64,000 nt of DNA from Bradyrhizobium sp. MOS003 (GCF_003020125.1 NZ_PYFW01000008.1:1-64000), one strand, 5' to 3'. Shown: positions 43,947 through 52,823, counted from the first letter of the stretch. Numbers and translations are program-made. The notes: generated from the sequence alone by a model not told the origin.

Positions 43947-45407
43947 ATGGTGATGATGGAAACGACGAGCGCTGCTATCGACAAGATCCGCTGCGATGCC
44001 TGTCCGGTGATGTGCTACATCAAGCCGGGCGCCGCGGGCGCCTGCGATCGCTACGCCAACCACGACGGCAAGCTCGTCCGCGTCGATCCGCATGTGATCC
44101 TGGAGCGCACGGTCTCGCATGGCGGCAAGCTGGTCCCGTTCAGCCGCACCGAAGATTGGGACGGCAAGATCGTCCACGAACCCTCCACATTCGTCACCGC
44201 GATCGGCGCAGGCACGACGTATCCCGACTACAAGCCGGCGCCGTTCATCGTCTCTGCGGAGGTCGACGGCGTCGACATGGTGACTGTGGTCACCGAGGGC
44301 ATCTTCTCCTATTGCGGCATCAAGGTGAAGATCGACACCGATCGCTATCTGGGGCCTGAGACCGCCATCGTCCGCGCGCAGGGCGAGGCGGTCGGTCACG
44401 TCACCACCAGCGAATACGGTTCACAGATGCTGTCGCTCGGCGGCGTGCATCACCTGACCGGCGGCTCCAAGAAGGAGGGCCGCGTCACCTGCGACACGCT
44501 GATGGATCTCGCCAATTGCAAGGCGGTCGAGTTGACCATCGACGGCGGCGCGAACGTGGTGGTGCAGGCCGGCCAGCCGCCGATCGTCAACGGCATGAAA
44601 GAAGAGCGCATGCGCGTCGGCTGCGGCTCGGCGACAATCGGCATGTTCGCCAAGCAATGGCACGGCAAAGTCGACGAGGTCGTCGTGGTCGACGATCACA
44701 TCACCGGCGTCCTCTCGGAGCATCAGGCCGGCAAGCTGCTCGACATCGCCGACACCGGCATCAAGATGAAGGGCCGCCGCTCGACGCCCGGCCGCTATTT
44801 CCAGGTCGCCGATCCCGGCACGGGGTGGGGCGGGACCAACATCTCCGATCCGCTCGCGATCCTCGGGCCGTTCGATGCCAAGGAGGCAAAGCCGGGTCTC
44901 TCGATGCTGATGGTCTCCACGACCGGCGAGCATTCGTCCTATTACGTGCTCGACGAGGCCCTGAAGCCGGTCGAGACCGAGATGCCGGCCGATCTGAAGT
45001 TCTCGGTCGAGCGCATCCAGGAGAATTGCGAGCCGGCTCTGTGCACGGTGCTGTTCATGGCAGGAGCCGGCGGTTCGCTGCGCGCGGGTGTCACCGACAA
45101 TCCGGTGCGGCTGACACGGTCGGTGAAGGATGCGCTGACGCGTGTCACCAGCGGCGGCGCGCCGGTCTATGTCTGGCCGGGCGGCGGCATCACCTACATG
45201 GTCGACGTGACGCAGATGCCGTCAGGCGCGTTCGGCTATGTGCCGACCCCGGCGCTGGTCGCGCCGATCGAATTCACGATGAAGCTGTCCGACTACGCCG
45301 CGCTTGGCGGTCACATGGATTACGTGAAGCCGCTCGCCGAGGTGCAGGCCGGTGACGATGTGCGTCAGCTGCCGTGGCAGAACCCGATTCCGGGACCGCG
45401 GTCATGA
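43947..45407 (+). CDS. hnr: 6-hydroxynicotinate reductase
   Basis: A 486-residue protein that I recognise as 6-hydroxynicotinate reductase-like, the enzyme that reduces 6-hydroxynicotinate to 1,4,5,6-tetrahydro-6-oxonicotinate using reduced ferredoxin. A cluster of cysteines at C16, C19, C23 and C33 (CDACPVMC, then GACDR) fits a [4Fe-4S] centre. Several ATG/GTG codons lie at the start; 43947 is the longest and the true one could be up to three codons later. The downstream gene overlaps its stop by four bases. It heads an eight-gene operon. The family assignment is from memory of the Eubacterium barkeri pathway. Confidence 0.85.
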   Translation: MVMMETTSAAIDKIRCDACPVMCYIKPGAAGACDRYANHDGKLVRVDPHVILERTVSHGGKLVPFSRTEDWDGKIVHEPSTFVTAIGAGTTYPDYKPAPFIVSAEVDGVDMVTVVTEGIFSYCGIKVKIDTDRYLGPETAIVRAQGEAVGHVTTSEYGSQMLSLGGVHHLTGGSKKEGRVTCDTLMDLANCKAVELTIDGGANVVVQAGQPPIVNGMKEERMRVGCGSATIGMFAKQWHGKVDEVVVVDDHITGVLSEHQAGKLLDIADTGIKMKGRRSTPGRYFQVADPGTGWGGTNISDPLAILGPFDAKEAKPGLSMLMVSTTGEHSSYYVLDEALKPVETEMPADLKFSVERIQENCEPALCTVLFMAGAGGSLRAGVTDNPVRLTRSVKDALTRVTSGGAPVYVWPGGGITYMVDVTQMPSGAFGYVPTPALVAPIEFTMKLSDYAALGGHMDYVKPLAEVQAGDDVRQLPWQNPIPGPRS

Positions 45408-46300
45408 CGAGGCTCCCGCAAATCGCATTGCTGTCTGATGGCCGGCGGCTGCATTTGCAGGATGGACCGATCGACCTGATCGTCGAGGCGAGGGGACGCG
45501 CGGCAGATGTGCGTGCGGCTTACGAGGCCGCGGCACGGCGGTTTACCGGGCTGCTCGACGAACTCTGCGCCGAATTGCTTGAACTGCGGAGCGCCGCCGG
45601 GACACGCACTTCGCTGAAGGGCGTGGTTGCGCGTCGAATGCACGCCGCTGTCGCGCCCTATGCCGCCGATTGCTTCATCACGCCGATGGCCGCGGTGGCC
45701 GGCAGCGTGGCGGAGGAGATTCTGGGCGCGATGCTCGGCGCTGCGACGCTGGACCGCGTCTATGTGAACAACGGTGGCGACATCGCGCTTCATCTCGGTG
45801 ATGCCGAATATTTCTCCGTCGGCCTGATGGACCGACCTGATCGCGACGGCGTGATGCGGACGATGCAGGTGGACGCCGATGATCCCGTGCGCGGCATCGC
45901 GACCAGCGGACGGCACGGCCGCAGTTTTTCGCTTGGCATTGCCGATGCGGTGACAGTGCTGGCGGCGACCGCGTCGCGGGCCGATGCCGCTGCGACCGTC
46001 ATAGCCAACGCCGTCGATCTGCCCGGGCATCCCGCCATCATGCGGATGCCCGCAAACGAGCTGCAGCCGGACAGCGACCTCGGCGCGCGACTTGTGACCC
46101 GCAATGTCGGTGTATTGTCGCAGAATGAGATCGCGACGGCGCTCGAATCTGGCGCGGAATGTGCACGTCAATTGTTCGATCGCGGATTGATCGAGGGTGC
46201 CGTCCTGCAGCTTTGTGGTGATATGCTTGTCATCGGACCGAAAGATATTGAACGGCAACGAACGCGTCCGCCTTTGCCGGAGAACGCGGTCTGTGCCTGA
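45404..46300 (+). CDS. UPF0280 family protein, ApbE-related fold
   Basis: A 298-residue protein of the UPF0280 family, which I recall as related to ApbE. It shows the MAAVAGSVAEEILGAML and VNNGGDIALHLG segments with a DAVTVLAA strand, resembling ApbE FAD-binding elements. ApbE enzymes attach FMN to other proteins, but a flavin-transfer role for UPF0280 is not established. It overlaps the hnr stop by four bases (ATGA), so it is translated with the reductase, which points to a role in the nicotinate pathway. Confidence 0.8.
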   Translation: MTRLPQIALLSDGRRLHLQDGPIDLIVEARGRAADVRAAYEAAARRFTGLLDELCAELLELRSAAGTRTSLKGVVARRMHAAVAPYAADCFITPMAAVAGSVAEEILGAMLGAATLDRVYVNNGGDIALHLGDAEYFSVGLMDRPDRDGVMRTMQVDADDPVRGIATSGRHGRSFSLGIADAVTVLAATASRADAAATVIANAVDLPGHPAIMRMPANELQPDSDLGARLVTRNVGVLSQNEIATALESGAECARQLFDRGLIEGAVLQLCGDMLVIGPKDIERQRTRPPLPENAVCA

Positions 46301-46315
46301 ACGGGGAAGCGAAGC

Positions 46316-46900
46316 ATGAGCGCGATCATCCGCAAGATCGTCACCGTCGTCGAAGAGACTCAGATGGAGATGGGCCGCCAGGTCTCGCCGCCGACCCGTC
46401 GCGCGGCGGCGATTGCCGTCATCGAAAATCCCTTTGCCGGACAATATGTCGAAGACCTCTCGCTCCTGATCGCGATCGGCGAGGAACTGGGCGAGCTCCT
46501 GTCGAAGCGCGCGGTGGCGGCGCTCGGCATCGACGGCGCCAAGGCGCAGAGCTACGGCAAGGCCGCGGCCGTCGGCGAGAACGGCGAACTGGAGCATGCC
46601 GCCGCGATCCTCCATCCCAAGATGGGCGCGCCGGTGCGCAAGGTGCTGAGCAAGGGCGCGGCGCTGATCCCGTCGTCCAAGAAGCGTAGCGGGCCGGGCA
46701 CGACGCTCGACATCCCGCTCGGGCACAAGGATGCCGCCTTCGTCCGCAGCCATTTCGACGGCATGGAGGTGCAGATCAACGACGCGCCGCGCGCCAACGA
46801 GATCATGGTCGCGGTCGCCGTGACTGACAGCGGTCGTCCACTGCCGCGCGTCGGCGGGCTGACGGTTGCGGAAGTGAAAGGCGAGGACGGTTTGAGATAG
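46316..46900 (+). CDS. DUF1185 (AA_synth family) protein
   Basis: A 194-residue protein of the PF06684/DUF1185 family, described as a chorismate-mutase-like fold of unclear function. It opens MSAIIRKIVTVVEETQMEMG and contains GAALIPSSKKRSGPGTTLDIPLGHKDAAFVRSHF, near residue 118, the most conserved block. It sits 15 bases after the UPF0280 gene in the hnr operon. In this context it is a candidate for an unassigned step, for example handling 2-formylglutarate, but nothing in the sequence proves that. Confidence 0.78.
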   Translation: MSAIIRKIVTVVEETQMEMGRQVSPPTRRAAAIAVIENPFAGQYVEDLSLLIAIGEELGELLSKRAVAALGIDGAKAQSYGKAAAVGENGELEHAAAILHPKMGAPVRKVLSKGAALIPSSKKRSGPGTTLDIPLGHKDAAFVRSHFDGMEVQINDAPRANEIMVAVAVTDSGRPLPRVGGLTVAEVKGEDGLR

Positions 46901-46980
46901 AACTCGGAGCGGGAGGCGGGCATAGCCTCTCCGATGAGATCACGCAGAAGACGTAAGAGAGTTCAAAACTGGAGGTTGGG

Positions 46981-48183
46981 ATGCGAGCAAGAAATTACTT
47001 CGTCGGCGCGGCCTTTGCGCTTCTGGCGGGCGGCATGGCTCATTCGGCCGTGGCGCAGGACATCAAGATCGGGGAGATCAACAGTTATTCGCTGCTGCCG
47101 GCGTTCACCGAGCCCTATCGCAAGGGCTGGCAGCTCGCGGTCGAAGAGATCAACGCGGCCGGCGGTATCAACGGCAAGAAGCTCGTCGTCATCTCCAAGG
47201 ACGACGGCGGCAAGCCGGCGGATGCGCAGACCGCGGCGAATGAGCTGGTGTCGAGCGAGGGTGTCGCGATGCTGACGGGTACGTTCCTGTCGAACATCGG
47301 CCTCGCCGTCAGCGACTTTGCCAACCAGAAGAAGGTGTTCTTCCTCGCGGCCGAGCCGCTGACGGACGCCGTCACCTGGTCCAAGGGCAACAAGTACACG
47401 TTCCGTTTGCGCCCCTCCAACTACATGCAGGCGGCGATGCTGGTGGAGGCGGCCGCGAAGCTGCCCGCAAAACGCTGGGCGACCATCGCGCCGAACTATG
47501 AATACGGCCAGTCCGCCGTCGCCGTCTTCAAGAAGCTGATGTCGGAGAAGCGCCCTGACATCCAGTGGGTCGACGAGCAGTGGCCGCCGCAGGGCAAGAT
47601 CGACGCGGGTCCGGTGGTGCAGGCCGTTGCCGCCGCCAATCCCGAGGCGATCCTCAACGTCACCTTCGGCGCCGACCTCGTCAAGCTCGTGCGCGAAGGC
47701 AACACCCGCGGACTGTTCAAGGGGCGCGAGGTCGTCTCGTTCCTGACCGGCGAGCCGGAATATCTCGATCCGCTCAAGGACGAGACGCCCGAGGGCTGGA
47801 TCGTCACCGGCTATCCCTGGTACTCGATCAAGACGCCCGAGCATGACGCGTTCCTGAAGGCCTACCAAGCCAAGTACAACGACTATCCGCGCCTCGGCTC
47901 GATCGTCGGCTACCAGACCATCAAGGCGGCCGCCGCGATTCTCGCCAAGGCCGGTTCGACCGATCCTGAGAAGCTGATTACCGCTGCGGAAGGGCTGTCG
48001 ATGCCATCGCCGTTCGGTGAGATCACCTTCCGCAAGATCGATCACCAGTCAACGCTCGGTGCCTATGTCGGCAAGACCGCGCTGAAGGACGGCAAGGGCG
48101 TGATGGTGGACTCGGTCTACAAGAAGGGCGCGGACTATCTCCCGAGCGATGCCGAAGTCGAGAAGCTGCGTCCGAAGGATTGA
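46981..48183 (+). CDS. Branched-chain amino acid-type ABC substrate-binding protein
   Basis: A 400-residue type I periplasmic binding protein of the Liv family. The signal peptide ends near AHSAVAQ at about residue 25. The mature protein starts DIKIGEINSYSLLPAF, and WQLAVEEINAAGGINGKKL is the family motif. It is the binding component of the importer encoded by the next three genes. In this operon the ligand is likely nicotinate, 6-hydroxynicotinate or a carboxylate product rather than an amino acid; that is inference. Confidence 0.88.
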   Translation: MRARNYFVGAAFALLAGGMAHSAVAQDIKIGEINSYSLLPAFTEPYRKGWQLAVEEINAAGGINGKKLVVISKDDGGKPADAQTAANELVSSEGVAMLTGTFLSNIGLAVSDFANQKKVFFLAAEPLTDAVTWSKGNKYTFRLRPSNYMQAAMLVEAAAKLPAKRWATIAPNYEYGQSAVAVFKKLMSEKRPDIQWVDEQWPPQGKIDAGPVVQAVAAANPEAILNVTFGADLVKLVREGNTRGLFKGREVVSFLTGEPEYLDPLKDETPEGWIVTGYPWYSIKTPEHDAFLKAYQAKYNDYPRLGSIVGYQTIKAAAAILAKAGSTDPEKLITAAEGLSMPSPFGEITFRKIDHQSTLGAYVGKTALKDGKGVMVDSVYKKGADYLPSDAEVEKLRPKD

Positions 48184-48187
48184 TCAC

Positions 48188-48335
48188 TTCCTTCCCCCTC
48201 GCCCCGCTTGCGAGGCGAGGGGGAGCCTCCGCGAGGGAGGTGACATACGACTCGTGGAGACTCCCCCTCACTCGAATTGCTGCGCAATTCGACCTTTCCC
48301 CGCAGGCGGGGAGAGGTGAACCAAGACCCGCGTGC
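48188..48335. repeat. Hairpin-rich intergenic repeat
   Basis: Two hairpins in the gap between the binding protein and permease genes. CCCCCTCGCC with GGCGAGGGGG is the first. The second is an AGACTCCCC and AATTGCTGCGCAATT pair followed by CCCCGCAGGCGGGG. It lies inside the operon and may stabilise the binding-protein message or reduce read-through, as often seen between such genes. No second copy was identified in the window. Confidence 0.65.
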
Positions 48336-48366
48336 CGCGGCATGCAACACCCAACCCGGACCGCCG

Positions 48367-50256
48367 ATGGCCTTTTACGTCGTACAGTTTCTGACCGGTC
48401 TCGCCAGCGCGGCGTCGCTGTTCCTGGTGGCCTCGGGCCTGTCGATCATCTTCGGCGTGACGCGGATCGTCAATTTCGCGCATGGCGCCTTCTACATGAT
48501 CGGCGCCTACATTGCTTTCACCCTGACGGAGCGTCTGTCGGGTGCGTTCGGCTTCTGGGGCAGCATGGTGCTGGCCGCGATTGCCGTGGCGCTGATCGGC
48601 GTGCTGGTCGAGATGGTGCTGCTTCGCCGCATCTATCACGCGCCGGAGCTGTTCCAACTGCTCGCGACCTTCGGCCTGACCTTGATGGTCGAGGATCTCG
48701 TGGTGCTGATCTGGGGGCCCGACGATCTCGTCGGCCGCCGCGCGCCGGGCTTTCGGGGTGCGATCGATTTCTTCGGCCAGAACATTCCGAGCTATGATCT
48801 GTTTCTGATCGTGCTCGGTCCCGTCGTGCTCGGCATTCTCTGGCTGCTGTTCCAGCGCACGCGCTGGGGCGTTCTGGTGCGCGCGGCGACGCAGGACCGC
48901 GACATGGTCGCAGCGCTCGGCGTCAATCAGAAATGGCTGTTCACGTCCGTGTTCGCGGTCGGTGTCTTCCTGGCCGCGCTCGGCGGCGCGCTGCAGATCC
49001 CGCGCGATGCCGTGCACCACGCCATGGATTTGCGCATCATCGTCGAGGTCTTCGTGGTCGTCGTGATCGGCGGCCTCGGCAGCATCGTCGGCGCCTTCGT
49101 CGCGGCCGTGCTGGTCTCCGAGCTCAATGCCTTCGGCATCCTGATCTTTCCGAAGATCTCCATCATCCTGGTCTTCCTGGTGATGGCGGTGGTGCTGATC
49201 GTGCGGCCCTGGGGGCTGTTCGGCAAGCCGGAGGCGCCCGCGCGCAAGACGCCCGGGCTTACCGTCAATCCATGGCGCCCGCTGACCTCGAACGAGCGGC
49301 TGCTGGCGCTTGCGGCGCTCGTGATCGCGGCGACGCTGCCGCTGTTCGCCGGAAATTACGCGCTTACCGTCGGCTCCGAAATCGCGATCTTCGTGATCTT
49401 CGCCGTCAGCCTGCACTTCCTGATGTCGGTCGGCGGGCTCGCGTCGTTCGGCCATGCCGCCTATTTCGGCCTCGGTGCCTACGGCGTTGCCTTCCTCGCC
49501 AAGATGGCGGGGTTGCCGATGATCGTGTGCCTGCTGCTGGGGCCGCTGCTGGGCTGCATGGGGGCCGCCGTTTTCGGCTTCTTCGCCGTGCAGCTCTCCG
49601 GTGTCTACTTCGCGATGCTGACGCTCGCCTTCGCGCAGATCGTCTGGTCGATCGCGTTCCAGTGGGTGAGCGTCACCGGCGGCGACAACGGCATTTTGGG
49701 CGTCTGGCCGGAAAAATGGGCGGGGAGCCCGTCGCACTTCTATTGGCTGGCGCTTGGCGTTGCCGCGCTGGTGACCATCGCGCTGCGGGCCATGGTGTTC
49801 TCGCCGTTCGGCTACGCGCTTCGGGCCACGCGCGACTCGCTGCTGCGTACCGAAGCGATCGGCATCAATGCCAAGCGCATCCAGTGGACGGCGTTCGTGA
49901 TCGCGGGCACGACCGCTGGGATCGGCGGAGCGCTGTTCGCCTATCTGAAGGGGAGCGTCTTTCCCGACAATCTCGGTATCTCGCTGTCGGTCGATGCGCT
50001 GGTCATGGTGCTGCTCGGCGGCGTCGAAACGGTGTCGGGCGCGGTGATCGGCGCCATCGTCTACAAGGCGCTGAGCATCTGGCTGATAAGCCAGACGGAC
50101 CTGTCGAAGCTCGTGCTCGGCGCCTTCATCATGCTGATCGTGGTCGTCTTTCCCAAGGGCATCGTCGGCATGCTGGAAATGCTGGCGCAACGGCGCAGGA
50201 AGTCCTCGCCGCCGGGATCATCTCTGCTTGCCAAGCCGATCGAGTCCGCCGAATGA
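48367..50256 (+). CDS. Fused Liv-type ABC permease (LivH-LivM)
   Basis: A 629-residue fusion of two permease domains. Residues about 1-290 match LivH (opening FLTGLASAASLFLVASGLS, with the LNAFGILIF end), and residues about 310-620 match LivM (SVGGLASFGHAAYFGLGAYGV). The usual arrangement is two separate genes; the fusion is natural and not a frameshift, since both halves are intact in one frame. The stop overlaps the ATPase gene start by four bases. It forms the membrane channel of the importer. Confidence 0.9.
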   Translation: MAFYVVQFLTGLASAASLFLVASGLSIIFGVTRIVNFAHGAFYMIGAYIAFTLTERLSGAFGFWGSMVLAAIAVALIGVLVEMVLLRRIYHAPELFQLLATFGLTLMVEDLVVLIWGPDDLVGRRAPGFRGAIDFFGQNIPSYDLFLIVLGPVVLGILWLLFQRTRWGVLVRAATQDRDMVAALGVNQKWLFTSVFAVGVFLAALGGALQIPRDAVHHAMDLRIIVEVFVVVVIGGLGSIVGAFVAAVLVSELNAFGILIFPKISIILVFLVMAVVLIVRPWGLFGKPEAPARKTPGLTVNPWRPLTSNERLLALAALVIAATLPLFAGNYALTVGSEIAIFVIFAVSLHFLMSVGGLASFGHAAYFGLGAYGVAFLAKMAGLPMIVCLLLGPLLGCMGAAVFGFFAVQLSGVYFAMLTLAFAQIVWSIAFQWVSVTGGDNGILGVWPEKWAGSPSHFYWLALGVAALVTIALRAMVFSPFGYALRATRDSLLRTEAIGINAKRIQWTAFVIAGTTAGIGGALFAYLKGSVFPDNLGISLSVDALVMVLLGGVETVSGAVIGAIVYKALSIWLISQTDLSKLVLGAFIMLIVVVFPKGIVGMLEMLAQRRRKSSPPGSSLLAKPIESAE

Positions 50257-51044
50257 GCGTTGCACCCCCACTTCTCGCTGTCGAAGGCCTGACCAAATCC
50301 TATGGCGGCATCCATGCCGTGCGCGGCGTTTCGTTCTCGCTGCGCGCCGGCGAGATTCTGGCGCTGATCGGGCCGAACGGCGCCGGCAAGAGCACCTGCT
50401 TCGACATGCTCAACGGCCAGAACCAGCCTGATACCGGACAGGTCCGCCTGCTCGGCGAAGAGACCACCGGCAAGAAGCCGCGCGAAATCTGGCGCATGGG
50501 CGTTGGACGCACCTTCCAGATCACCGCGACCTTCGCCACCATGACGGTGCGCGAGAACGTGCAGGTCGCGCTGATCTCGCACGGCAAGCAGCTGTTCAAC
50601 CTGTTCGGCTCGGCGCCGAAGTTCGAGCGCGGCGAAGCCGGCCGGCTGCTCGAACTGGTCGGCATGGGCGGTTACGCGGATCGTCCTTGCGGTGAGCTGG
50701 CTTACGGCGACCTCAAGCGGCTCGAGCTTGCGGTGGCGCTCGCCAACCAGCCGAAGCTGCTCCTGATGGACGAGCCGACCGCCGGCATGGCGCCGCGCGA
50801 GCGTGTCGACCTGATGCGGCTCACGGCTCAAATCGCGCGCGAAAAATCGATCGGCGTGCTCTTCACCGAACACGACATGGACGTGGTGTTCGAGCACGCC
50901 GACCGCATCATCGTGCTAAATCGAGGCACGCTGATCGCCGAGGGCTCGCCGGCCGAGGTGCGCGGCAATCCGCAGGTTCAGGCGGTCTATCTCGGCGAGG
51001 GCCTCGTCTACGATGCCCGCCATCGCGAGGGGGCCTCGGCATGA
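50253..51044 (+). CDS. livG: ABC transporter ATPase, LivG-type
   Basis: A 263-residue ATPase. Walker A GPNGAGKS is at about 41-48, the family Q-loop region GRTFQITATFATMTVREN follows, and LLMDEPTAGMAPRER is the Walker B. The C-loop reads ELAYGDLKRLE rather than a canonical LSGGQ, as in other LivG proteins. Together with the next gene it powers the importer. The start and stop overlap both neighbours by four bases. Confidence 0.9.
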   Translation: MSVAPPLLAVEGLTKSYGGIHAVRGVSFSLRAGEILALIGPNGAGKSTCFDMLNGQNQPDTGQVRLLGEETTGKKPREIWRMGVGRTFQITATFATMTVRENVQVALISHGKQLFNLFGSAPKFERGEAGRLLELVGMGGYADRPCGELAYGDLKRLELAVALANQPKLLLMDEPTAGMAPRERVDLMRLTAQIAREKSIGVLFTEHDMDVVFEHADRIIVLNRGTLIAEGSPAEVRGNPQVQAVYLGEGLVYDARHREGASA

Positions 51045-51745
51045 AGCTGACGGTGCAGGACCTCAACAGCCATTATGGCCCGGCGCATATCCTGTTCGAC
51101 ATCGGCTTCGAGGTCGGCGAGGGCGAGGTCGTTGCGCTGCTTGGGCGCAACGGTGCCGGCAAGTCGACCACGTTCCGCTCGATCGTCGGGCTCGTGGCGC
51201 AACGCTCCGGCCGCATCATGTTCGAGGGCAAGGACGTCTCGGCCAAGCCGACCCACGAGATCGTGCGCGAAGGGCTCGGTTATGTGCCGGAGGAGCGGCG
51301 CATCTTCACCGACCTGACGGTGGAGGAGAATCTCGAAGTCGGCAAGCAGCTCAAGCGTCCGAACGCGCCATACTGGACCCGCGAAAAACTGTTCGCGCTG
51401 TTTCCCAATCTCGGCGAGATGAAAAACCGCCCAGGCGGCCGCATGAGCGGCGGCGAGCAGCAGATGCTCACGATCGCGCGCACCCTGATGGGCAATCCGT
51501 CGCTGGTGCTACTCGACGAGCCCTCGGAGGGCCTGTCGCCGAAGATCGTGGAGCAGATGGTCGATGCCATCCTGACCATGAAGAAGGAGGGCGTCAGCAT
51601 CGTCGTCTCCGAGCAGAATCTGCACTTCGCGCGGTTGATTTCGGATCGCGCCTACATCATCGAGCGCGGCCGCATCTGCTTTGGCGGGACCATGGCCGAG
51701 CTCGACGCGCGTCCTGATATCCGCGACGCGCATCTGTCGTTGTGA
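51041..51745 (+). CDS. livF: ABC transporter ATPase, LivF-type
   Basis: A 234-residue ATPase. Walker A GRNGAGKS at about 35-42, the LivF segment LGYVPEERRIFTDLTVEENLEVG, signature RMSGGEQQM near 142 and LVLLDEPSEGLSP. It is the second ATPase of the Liv-type importer. The ATG overlaps the livG stop by four bases. The MarR gene follows 25 bases downstream. Confidence 0.9.
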   Translation: MKLTVQDLNSHYGPAHILFDIGFEVGEGEVVALLGRNGAGKSTTFRSIVGLVAQRSGRIMFEGKDVSAKPTHEIVREGLGYVPEERRIFTDLTVEENLEVGKQLKRPNAPYWTREKLFALFPNLGEMKNRPGGRMSGGEQQMLTIARTLMGNPSLVLLDEPSEGLSPKIVEQMVDAILTMKKEGVSIVVSEQNLHFARLISDRAYIIERGRICFGGTMAELDARPDIRDAHLSL

Positions 51746-51770
51746 CGGCAAAGAAAAGGGCTGCGAACGG

Positions 51771-52226
51771 ATGGCGAGAAGCGTCACGGCGAAGAAGAGC
51801 GTCAAGCCGGGAAAACCGCCTTACGTGCTCGATGAGCAGGTCGGCTTCATCCTGCGTCAGGTCTGGCAGCGCCACAGCTCGATCTTCTCCCGCGATATCG
51901 GCACCAATCTGACGCCGACGCAGTGGGCGGCATTGTCGAAACTCGCCGAGACCGGGCCGTGCTCGCAAAACCAGCTCGGCCGGCTTACGGCGATGGACGT
52001 CGCGACCATCAAGGGCGTGATCGACCGCCTGACCGCGCGCGGGTTGACCGAGACCAGCCAGGATCCTGAGGACGGTCGGCGGCTCCTTGTCAGCCTGACG
52101 CGTGCCGGTCAGCAGCTTTCGGAGAAGGTCGCGCCGAACGCGCTCGCCATCACGCGCGAGACGCTGGCACCGCTCGATCCCAAGGAGCGCGAGATGCTGA
52201 TGGCGCTGTTGAACAAGCTGCGGTAA
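51771..52226 (+). CDS. MarR-family transcriptional regulator
   Basis: A 151-residue winged helix protein. The recognition region is QNQLGRLTAMDVATIKGVIDRLTARGLTE with the wing DPEDGRRLLVSLT at about 95-107. MarR repressors commonly control nicotinate genes; NicR of Pseudomonas putida is one. As the last gene of the hnr operon it is the best in-window candidate for the palindromes at 43752, 43907 and 54910. The ATG at 51771 is 25 bases after livF; an earlier start would overlap it. Confidence 0.87.
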   Translation: MARSVTAKKSVKPGKPPYVLDEQVGFILRQVWQRHSSIFSRDIGTNLTPTQWAALSKLAETGPCSQNQLGRLTAMDVATIKGVIDRLTARGLTETSQDPEDGRRLLVSLTRAGQQLSEKVAPNALAITRETLAPLDPKEREMLMALLNKLR

Positions 52227-52238
52227 CGACGGTGCCGT

Positions 52239-52356
52239 CGGGTGGGCAAAGCGGCTCGTCCGCCGTAGCTCGCAGAGCGAAGGCGCAAGCGTGCCCCCCA
52301 TCTTGTCAGTCAGGAAAAGATCGTGGGCACGGCGCGTCGCGCCTTTGCCCACCCTA
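52239..52356. repeat. Palindromic intergenic repeat, family 4
   Basis: CGGGTGGGCAAAGCG on the left and CGCCTTTGCCCACCC on the right form the ends of a roughly 118-base imperfect inverted repeat, with GGCGCAAGCGTGCCC and GTGGGCACGGCGCG inside. It follows the MarR gene and may end the operon transcript. No second copy was found in the window. Confidence 0.75.
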
Positions 52357-52423
52357 CGGCAGTTGAACAAGCTGCGAGAATTGGCGACTAACCTCGATGA
52401 GGGTTTTGTCGAGGTCTTTAGTC

Positions 52424-52813
52424 ATGAGAGCCGCCACGAAATTTGCATTGGTCTTGAGTCTAAGTGCGGCGGTGGCGGGAGCATGTGCGCCTGCCTTTGC
52501 TGCGCAGCCCTACGAGGGCTTCTGGGCGTCCACCAAAAAGGATTGCCGCGACGACGACAGCCCCAACCGCATGAGCATCGAGGGTGGCAATCGGCTGTAT
52601 TGGTACGAGACGCGGTGCCGCGCCAGCGAGATCACCGCCGGCGGAAAGCTCGGCTGGAAGATGAAGCTCGCCTGCGAAGGCGAAGGCGAGAAGTTTCGCT
52701 CCAATCCCCGGGTCTCCATCGCCACGGACGGCAAGCTGGTGATGGACAACGGACCAGTCGGGCGTGACAAGCGCCAGACCTATGTGCGTTGTGAGATCGC
52801 GAAGAAGCGCTGA
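52424..52813 (+). CDS. Small secreted protein, unknown
   Basis: A 129-residue protein. The N-terminus (MRAATKFALVLSLSAAVAGA, then APAFAAQPYEG) is a signal peptide ending near residue 27. The mature part has four cysteines (KKDCRDDD, TRCRAS, KLACEGE, VRCEIAK), suggesting two disulfides. I do not recognise the family. The ATG at 52424 follows GAGG by nine bases. It lies after the repeat and is unlikely to belong to the hnr operon. Confidence 0.6.
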   Translation: MRAATKFALVLSLSAAVAGACAPAFAAQPYEGFWASTKKDCRDDDSPNRMSIEGGNRLYWYETRCRASEITAGGKLGWKMKLACEGEGEKFRSNPRVSIATDGKLVMDNGPVGRDKRQTYVRCEIAKKR

Positions 52814-52823
52814 TCTTGAACGC

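Noticed and set aside
46911..46932. A GGGAGGC/GCCTCTC hairpin before the Liv binding-protein gene
   Set aside because: No T-run follows and it lies inside the operon. It could be a weak attenuator but there is too little evidence to call it.
48268..50190. A 640-residue minus-strand frame opposite the fused permease
   Set aside because: Rich in D, H, Q and R with no conserved motif; it is the antisense of a membrane protein gene.
48367..50256. A possible frameshift joining two permease genes
   Set aside because: Both halves are complete, in one frame and of normal length, which fits a natural LivH-LivM fusion.
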